A DNA stretch of 5,566 nt, taken from NCBI GenBank assembly GCA_947629875.1, contig CANRFK010000090.1:1-5566 (forward strand), written 5' to 3'. The stretch is from an uncultured Clostridia bacterium (GTDB lineage: Bacteria > Bacillota > Clostridia > Christensenellales > Borkfalkiaceae). Shown in pieces: positions 1 to 4,039 of the stretch. Position numbers and translations under genes: made by a program. The notes below the pieces were generated by a model. The model ran no database searches, was not told where the DNA came from, and saw only the letters and a program-made list of their open reading frames with translations. How positions within the stretch are numbered: position 1 is the first letter of the stretch; each line of letters starts with the position of its first letter.

Positions 1-737
1 CCGTAGAAGAGGTGGATCATCATGTAATAAAACGAAACAAATCTGCCGCGGTTTTCGCTGTATCGCATGAGATAGTAGTGGTTTTTCACAAGCCGCATCT
101 TTCTTCCGTGCGAAAGCGAGACTTTTCTCACGCGGTACCGCGCAAGCGTTTCGTTCAAATAATAGCACGTCGCCTTTTTTACGGCTTTGAGCCAGAGCGC
201 ATAGTCGTTTTCACCGTTGCCGATACGCCCATCGACTTGCAAAACGCCCACCGTCTCTGCATCATACATCACCGTAAGACAACCGGGATAGCAATAGTGA
301 AACATTCTGCGTTTGCCGAGTTTTTTCGGGCCGACGACGGTCACGCCCATCCGCTCGGAATTTTCGTCGATATGCTCGTATTTGGTATAACTGAATTTAT
401 ACCCGTTCTCTTCCATGAACGCGATCTGCTTCTCCAATTTTTCGGGAAGCCACACATCGTCGCTGTCCAAAAACGCGATCCACTTTCCTTTCGCCTCGCT
501 GAGAGAACGGTTGCGCGCCTCCGCCGCCCCGCTGTTTTTTTCTTGCACAAACAGCTTGACGCGCGGATCCTTCTCCGCATAGCTGCTCGCGATCGCCACG
601 GAGCCGTCCGTCGAACAGTCGTCCGTGATGAGAAGTTCCCAATTCTGATATGTCTGCGCCAAAACCGATTCGATCGTCTCGGCGAGGAACCTTTCTCCGT
701 TGTAATTCGGCATAATGACCGAAACGAGCTCTCCCAT
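1..737 (-). CDS. Family 2 glycosyltransferase (GT-A fold), 3' end cut by window
   Basis: Probable inverting glycosyltransferase that adds a sugar from a nucleotide donor to a lipid-linked glycan on the cytoplasmic face of the membrane. Seen: 245 codons are open to the left edge. The N-terminus carries the GT2 start VSVIMPNYNG (residues 5-14), the nucleotide-binding pair D39-D40 in TDDCSTDGS, then N68-SGAAEARN and the metal-binding DxD-type motif LDSDDVW (D91, D93, D94). The later GENDYALWLKA motif (about 175-185) places D178 as the likely catalytic base, and LARYRVRKVSLS follows as in many capsule and EPS glycosyltransferases. The start is the ATG at 735-737, preceded by AGAGG with five bases between, a good ribosome binding site. 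It lies 27 bases after the GNAT-like gene, so it is probably co-transcribed. Family members are usually about 250-330 residues, so most of the protein is present. Donor and acceptor cannot be told from sequence. Family assignment is sure. Confidence 0.93.
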   Translation of the reverse strand, partial: MGELVSVIMPNYNGERFLAETIESVLAQTYQNWELLITDDCSTDGSVAIASSYAEKDPRVKLFVQEKNSGAAEARNRSLSEAKGKWIAFLDSDDVWLPEKLEKQIAFMEENGYKFSYTKYEHIDENSERMGVTVVGPKKLGKRRMFHYCYPGCLTVMYDAETVGVLQVDGRIGNGENDYALWLKAVKKATCYYLNETLARYRVRKVSLSHGRKMRLVKNHYYLMRYSENRGRFVSFYYMMIHLFY

Positions 738-764
738 TCCTACCTCTTCAAAACCGCACTTCTC

Positions 765-1595
765 TTAACGCCTTTTCTGCGACCGAAGTACTTCTTTCAT
801 GCGAAGGATCCCGTTGAGTTGGTGGAATTTCTTGACTCCGTCCAACCGATACAATATCCTACGAAACGGATACGCCATACCGACGATCCATTTTATTTTG
901 GGTGCGATAATAAGATGCAACTTGCAGTATGCCCTACGGAAGCCGAAATACTTGATGAGATAATCGGGAAATCCCGTCTCATGCAAAATATTTTTTTCGC
1001 CGTCGCAAATATATTTCCCCTGCGTTAACACAGGTTCAAGCTCCCTCAGAATACAATACACCAATGCCGCATTGACTTGATATTTTTCATATTCCGGATC
1101 GGTTTTCTGAATGGGAAACGCGATGTAGCTTCCCGCATCTTTTATCACGCTATAGCCGGCAAGTTCACCCGTTTCGCGGTAGAATGCGCCATATACGGCG
1201 CTATCATTCCATGTATCGATATCCCGAAAGAATCGCTCTTTTTGCAAATCGGGTCTGTATTTCGCGGGATATGCGGAAAAAGCAGCCGTTGCGACGCGAA
1301 AAAGATCTTCCCGATAGCATGTAGGATCGATCCGCTTTACATTAAAATTTTTATCACCCTGCCTTACGACCCACCTCTGCTTGGCCTTTAATTTAGAGAT
1401 ATCGTACGGATCGTCCTTGACTACATACCACCAATCCTGCGTTTTGCATTTGTCGTAGTCTGTCGTATAGCGAATTAGCACCCCCCCCCTGCGGAAAAGC
1501 TCCGATGCCTTAAACGATGAGAGGTCGGGGGTTTCATGCGGCGCACATTGAGGAAGCCAACCGTGATTATACAAACGCCATTCGTCAAGTTCCAT
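765..1595 (-). CDS. GNAT-like (FemAB-like) putative acyltransferase of a glycan locus
   Basis: A 276-residue protein I do not recognise as a characterised family, although similar unnamed proteins occur in clostridial EPS clusters. Seen: the middle part reads like a GNAT acetyltransferase core, with strands around 133-160 (VYGAFYRETGELAGYSVI), a helix at about 172-187 (QVNAALVYCILREL) and a late strand near 218-229 (GFRRAYCKLHLI). No signal peptide or clear transmembrane helix is visible; the C-terminus is basic (RSQKRR). The start is the ATG at 1593-1595, 12 bases after the stop of the sugar transferase gene, with only a weak purine-rich site (AAGAG) before it, so translation may depend on coupling. 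Codons 36-39 contain nine consecutive G; the frame is open at this length. The gene looks more AT-rich than its neighbours. Inferred role: acylation of the amino sugar made by the neighbouring aminotransferase, or an aminoacyl transfer. The substrate is unknown and the fold call is from pattern only. Confidence 0.75.
   Translation of the reverse strand: MELDEWRLYNHGWLPQCAPHETPDLSSFKASELFRRGGVLIRYTTDYDKCKTQDWWYVVKDDPYDISKLKAKQRWVVRQGDKNFNVKRIDPTCYREDLFRVATAAFSAYPAKYRPDLQKERFFRDIDTWNDSAVYGAFYRETGELAGYSVIKDAGSYIAFPIQKTDPEYEKYQVNAALVYCILRELEPVLTQGKYICDGEKNILHETGFPDYLIKYFGFRRAYCKLHLIIAPKIKWIVGMAYPFRRILYRLDGVKKFHQLNGILRMKEVLRSQKRR
1481..1489. repeat. Homopolymer of nine C (+ strand) / nine G in coding strand
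   Basis: Nine C on the plus strand, which is nine G within codons 36-39 of the GNAT-like gene (Arg-Gly-Gly-Val, AGG GGG GGG GTG). It is the only run of this kind in the window. Loss of one G brings a TAA stop two codons after the tract; gain of one leads to a stop about 30 codons later. The tract could therefore act as an on/off slippage switch, or simply be a spot liable to sequencing error. Confidence 0.95.
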
Positions 1596-1607
1596 TGTCT
1601 CTTACCG

Positions 1608-2450
1608 CTATTTATCTAACGCCGCAAGCATTTCTTTTGCTTCTGATTGCTTTGTCCGATATTCGTCCTCGGTCACTTTTCCCTCTTGCAGCAGCCAATC
1701 GCCCAAGTCGATATCGCTTGCCGTTCCTTCGCGATTGATGTCGCTCCGCCCCAAAACTTTTCCTATGGTCTTGAAAAAAATCGCCAAGTCCTTCCAAATC
1801 GTTATATGTTTCACATATTCAAGATCATATTCGAGTTTTTGTTCCCAGGAAATCGCATTCCTGCCGTTTACCTGTGCAAGGCCCGTAAGCCCTTGGCGCA
1901 CATTGTGGCGGCTGCGCTGTTCCGCCGTCATAAAAACCATATCCCGCACCAAGAGCGGCCGCGGCCCCACGATCGCCATCTGCCCTGCAAAAATGTTGAA
2001 AAACTCGGGCAGTTCGTCGAGCGACGTACTGCGCAAAAACTTTCCATATTTCGTAAGCCGCTTCTCGTCGGGCAAAAGCTCGCCGTTTTCGTCCTTTTCG
2101 CAAGTCATCGTGCGAAATTTCACGAGTTTGAAGATCTTTTCCTCGCCATACGTCCCATAGGGTACACCCTGCTTTGCGCACTGCCGCTTGGAAAGTTTCT
2201 TCCTTCTCCCGGGGCGCGGTTGCGTAAAGAACGGATTTCCCTTCATCTTGATCGCCCCGACGACGGTGAGCAGAAGCAAAAGAGGGGAAAAAACCAAAAT
2301 GGCGATCCCGCTCAATAAGGCGTCGTAAAACCGCTTGAAGAATTGCCGGTACAGCAATGCAGAGAGCAGGATCCAAACCGCCGCGCAGACGAGGCAGAGG
2401 ATCAAAATTCCCCACCAAGTCGAAATCAAGTCATTAAAAAACTCTTTCAT
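1608..2450 (-). CDS. Undecaprenyl-phosphate sugar phosphotransferase (monotopic PGT, PglC/EpsL type)
   Basis: Transfers a sugar-1-phosphate from a UDP-sugar to undecaprenyl phosphate, the first membrane step of glycan assembly. Seen, numbering from the ATG at 2448-2450 (280 residues): an N-terminal transmembrane helix (about 12-34); the family signature KRFYDALLSG (39-48); a hydrophobic stretch with the helix-breaking S55-P56, as in the re-entrant helix of PglC; KFRTM (111-115); the catalytic Asp-Glu pair D145-E146 in SLDELPEFFN; VGPRP (161-165); then TGLAQVNGRN. The tail, about 246-280, resembles a SHOCT-type short helical domain. A TTG 12 bases upstream (2460-2462) would give 284 residues, but the ATG overlaps the aminotransferase stop as TGATG, typical of translational coupling, so I prefer it. 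PglC and EpsL are near 200 residues; the extra length here is the first helix, an insert near 84-104 and the tail. The sugar is unknown; a diamino-trideoxy sugar would fit the neighbour. Confidence 0.93.
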   Translation of the reverse strand: MKEFFNDLISTWWGILILCLVCAAVWILLSALLYRQFFKRFYDALLSGIAILVFSPLLLLLTVVGAIKMKGNPFFTQPRPGRRKKLSKRQCAKQGVPYGTYGEEKIFKLVKFRTMTCEKDENGELLPDEKRLTKYGKFLRSTSLDELPEFFNIFAGQMAIVGPRPLLVRDMVFMTAEQRSRHNVRQGLTGLAQVNGRNAISWEQKLEYDLEYVKHITIWKDLAIFFKTIGKVLGRSDINREGTASDIDLGDWLLQEGKVTEDEYRTKQSEAKEMLAALDK

Positions 2451-3697
2451 CAGTCGAAACAAGCCCTTACGATTTCTATGATACGGTCCTGTTCTCCGGG
2501 CGTCATTTTATTGTCCGAAGGAAGGCAAAGCCCACGGCGGAAAATATCCATTCCCACATCCGCGCCCACACCGGCGATATAGGCGTTCGTCCGTCCCCGT
2601 CCGCTTCCTTCCCGCGTGACAAACGGGTTCATGCGAAAGATGGGTTGCATGTGCATGGGCTTCCAAATAGGTCTCCCCTCGGCGTTGAAGCGCGCAAGCG
2701 TCTCCAAAATTTCAGTCGGGCAAGACTTCCCGTGCGCGGGGCGATAGAGCGCCTCGCGCTCCCCTCTCACCTGTTCACACATGGCGGCCTCGTCAATCAG
2801 AATGCAGGAAAGCCAAAAATTGGGCTCGGAATTTTTTTCATCGTAGGGGTTCATCGAGACGGGAAGCCCCTTAAACCCCTCCTTGTAGCGGGAATAGATC
2901 TCCTTCTTTTGGGCAATATGCTCCTCCAAATGGGGAAGTTGGCCGCGGATCACGCCCGCGATCACATTGCTCATGCGATAGTTATAACCAAGTTCCTCGT
3001 GCTGATACCACGGCGCATTTTCGCGACTCTGCGTCGACCACTTCCGCGCCTTGTTTGCCTCCCCGAGGCTGTCCGTTAAAAGCATTCCGCCCGCGGAACC
3101 CGTGATAATTTTATTGCCGTTGAAACTAATGACACCGATATCGCCGAACGTCCCGGTCTGCCTCCCCTTATAGGTCGCCCCGAAACTTTCCGCCGCATCC
3201 TCGACGATGGCCGCGCCGTGCTTTTGCGCGATTTTTTTGATCTCATCCATTTTCCCGGGCGTGCCGTAGAGATTGGCGATCACGATATGCTTGACATCGG
3301 GATAGAGTTCAAACGCCCTTTCGAGCGCAACGGGATCCATATTCCACGTGTCGCGCTCGGTATCGATAAAGACGGGGATCCCGCCCTCGTACACAACGGG
3401 ATTGAGCGTTGCCGAAAAGGTCATATCCGAACAAAAAACTTTGTCGCCGCGCTTGATCCCCGCAAGTTTTACGGCAAGGTGCAGGGAAGAAGTTCCCGTT
3501 GCGAGCGCAACCGCATATTTGCAGCCGATTTTTTCGGCAACGAGCCGTTCGACTTCGTTGATATTCTCCCCCACGGTCGACATCCAATTCTTGTGGAACG
3601 CGTCGGACATCCACTGCAATTCTTCCCCGTGCATCGTGGGCGAGGAAAGCCAAACTTTTTTGTCAAACTCTTTGATTTTATCCTGTTTCGTAAACAT
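2450..3697 (-). CDS. epsN: PLP-dependent nucleotide-sugar aminotransferase (DegT/DnrJ/EryC1/StrS family, EpsN/PglE-like)
   Basis: Likely cytosolic enzyme that transaminates a UDP-linked 4-keto-6-deoxy sugar at C4, with glutamate as usual donor. Seen: 415 residues with the family order intact. WLSSPTMHGEE near the N-terminus matches the start of B. subtilis EpsN; ATGTSSLHLAVKLAGI is the cofactor-phosphate loop; DTWNMDP, NLYGTPGKMDEI and EDAAESFGATYKG carry the PLP-ring contact Asp; SFNGNKIIT holds the Schiff-base lysine in GNK; LGYNYRMSNVIAGV and the late GRPIWKPMHMQP and RGLCLPSDNKMT close the fold. Residues about 310-340 (with GKSCPTEILETL) form an insert relative to my recollection of EpsN (about 388 residues). 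The start is the first possible one: an in-frame TAG lies three codons upstream. Its ribosome binding site (AGG, about eight bases away) is modest. It is first in its operon, and its stop overlaps the next start. The symbol is by homology; the exact sugar is inferred. Confidence 0.93.
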   Translation of the reverse strand: MFTKQDKIKEFDKKVWLSSPTMHGEELQWMSDAFHKNWMSTVGENINEVERLVAEKIGCKYAVALATGTSSLHLAVKLAGIKRGDKVFCSDMTFSATLNPVVYEGGIPVFIDTERDTWNMDPVALERAFELYPDVKHIVIANLYGTPGKMDEIKKIAQKHGAAIVEDAAESFGATYKGRQTGTFGDIGVISFNGNKIITGSAGGMLLTDSLGEANKARKWSTQSRENAPWYQHEELGYNYRMSNVIAGVIRGQLPHLEEHIAQKKEIYSRYKEGFKGLPVSMNPYDEKNSEPNFWLSCILIDEAAMCEQVRGEREALYRPAHGKSCPTEILETLARFNAEGRPIWKPMHMQPIFRMNPFVTREGSGRGRTNAYIAGVGADVGMDIFRRGLCLPSDNKMTPGEQDRIIEIVRACFD

Positions 3698-3703
3698 ATC
3701 GGG

Positions 3704-3727
3704 CTACCTGATTTTATAATTTTTCAT
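3704..3727 (-). CDS. Possible leader mini-ORF 2 (MKNYKIR), in frame with the aminotransferase
   Basis: Seven codons then TAG, lying in the same frame as the aminotransferase gene and ending two sense codons before its ATG. Its ATG overlaps the stop of the preceding mini-ORF as ATGA, and its stop codon falls within the AGGTAG that serves as the aminotransferase ribosome binding site. That arrangement would permit stepwise reinitiation. It has no binding site of its own, so it could equally be chance in an AT-rich leader. Confidence 0.2.
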   Translation of the reverse strand: MKNYKIR

Positions 3728-3753
3728 CCGTGTCGGCGGATCGTGTGCTCCAT
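3724..3753 (-). CDS. Possible leader peptide (MEHTIRRHG) upstream of the aminotransferase gene
   Basis: Nine codons then TGA. The ATG at 3751-3753 is preceded by AAAGGA with four bases between, a stronger binding site than that of the aminotransferase gene itself. It lies between the predicted promoter and that gene. The codons for Arg-Arg-His overlap a small hairpin (ATCCG paired with CGGAT, 3726-3741). It might be an attenuating leader or a coupling peptide. No family can be claimed for so short a peptide, and chance is a real alternative. Confidence 0.3.
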   Translation of the reverse strand: MEHTIRRHG

Positions 3754-3774
3754 ATATTCCTTTCTTTTTTCACC

Positions 3775-3803
3775 ATTATACTACACCGCAAGGAGAAAAG
3801 CAA
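3775..3803 (-). promoter_or_regulatory. Sigma-A-type promoter of the glycan operon
   Basis: On the minus strand a perfect -10 box TATAAT (3775-3780) lies 17 bases after TTGCTT (3798-3803), which matches the -35 consensus TTGACA at its first three positions. Transcription would begin near 3768, giving a leader of about 70 bases before the aminotransferase ATG. The ideal -10 and spacing and the position just past the terminators of the previous gene support it; the -35 is weak, so an activator may help. Confidence 0.7.
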
Positions 3804-3809
3804 ACAAAA

Positions 3810-3902
3810 TGCGCATAATTCCCGCACGATGGGCTCGCGAAGAAAGCAAATCTCCGCAAAAATTTCGGGCACGCCGCCGAAAATGCGCCCCGCTTATGCG
3901 CA
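3810..3902. repeat. Inverted pair TGCGCATAA / TTATGCGCA flanking 75 bases
   Basis: TGCGCATAA at 3810-3818 and its exact complement TTATGCGCA at 3894-3902 on the plus strand. Each contains the palindrome TGCGCA. A related AAAATGCGC appears twice in direct order (3806-3814 and 3880-3888). The copy at 3810-3818 lies just upstream of the predicted -35 box. It may be an operator pair, but nine matching bases in a biased sequence is modest evidence. Confidence 0.4.
3863..3882 (-). terminator. Weak second terminator-like hairpin
   Basis: On the minus strand TTTCGG and CCGAAA can pair across an eight-base loop, and the 3' arm runs into a short T tract (TTTTTG). Six pairs with a wide loop make it weaker than the hairpin 45 bases earlier. 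It may act as a backup terminator for the topoisomerase gene. Confidence 0.35.
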
Positions 3903-3921
3903 AAACCCCGCCCCATATAGC

Positions 3922-3951
3922 GAAAACAGCGGAAAAACTCCGCTGCTTTTC
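3922..3951 (-). terminator. Intrinsic terminator of the topoisomerase gene
   Basis: Seven-pair stem CAGCGGA / TCCGCTG with a five-base loop (GTTTT on the minus strand), followed by TTTTC and preceded by AAAAG, so that weak outer A-T pairs extend the stem. It lies about 95 bases after the topoisomerase stop codon. The A and T runs on both sides mean it could also work for plus-strand transcripts, but no plus-strand gene ends here. A separate five-pair GC hairpin at 3962-3975 precedes it and has no T run. Confidence 0.75.
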
Positions 3952-4039
3952 TCCGTCATAACCGTCCGCAGACGGCTCCAAATCCCGCCGCCGCCTGTCG
4001 CCGCCCGCAAGTTCCTCCGCAAGTTTCCCCGAGCGTTCG

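Larger units (their letters stand above)
3698..4039. other. Intergenic region between the topoisomerase gene and the glycan operon
   Basis: A 342-base gap without a convincing protein gene. Read on the minus strand it holds in order: a GC-rich stretch with a 9-base direct repeat (CCGCAAGTT on the plus strand at 4005-4013 and 4017-4025) and CCG runs; a five-pair GC hairpin (3962-3975); the main terminator hairpin (3927-3945); TGCGCA-centred repeats; a weaker second hairpin (3863-3882); a promoter (3775-3803); and a leader of roughly 70 bases with two mini-ORFs. Long open frames on either strand here are extensions of gene shadows. I see no tRNA, CRISPR or known riboswitch pattern. Confidence 0.8.

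Noticed and set aside
12..1028. Plus-strand open frame of 338 codons
   Set aside because: It lies wholly antisense to the glycosyltransferase and the GNAT-like gene, both of which show family motifs or fold patterns and sensible spacing. Its translation is rich in His, Arg and Phe without any recognisable motif.
1647..2318. Plus-strand open frame of 223 codons within the sugar transferase gene
   Set aside because: It is antisense to the catalytic motifs of the sugar transferase, with no family pattern of its own.
2451..2462. TTG at 2460-2462 as start of the sugar transferase gene
   Set aside because: It would add only four residues, its AAGGG lies a single base away, and the ATG that overlaps the preceding stop as TGATG is the more usual arrangement.
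3711..3716. TATAAA as a second -10 box close to the aminotransferase start
   Set aside because: No -35-like sequence is found 16-18 bases upstream, and a transcript from it would begin at or within the ribosome binding site.
3218..3961. Plus-strand open frame of 247 codons running from the aminotransferase gene into the intergenic region
   Set aside because: It is antisense to conserved aminotransferase motifs, crosses the promoter and terminator region, and ends in a basic low-information stretch.
4005..4025. Two direct copies of CCGCAAGTT with a 12-base period after the topoisomerase stop
   Set aside because: There are only two copies in a CCG-rich stretch, so it is no CRISPR array or clear satellite, and probably a small duplication or chance.
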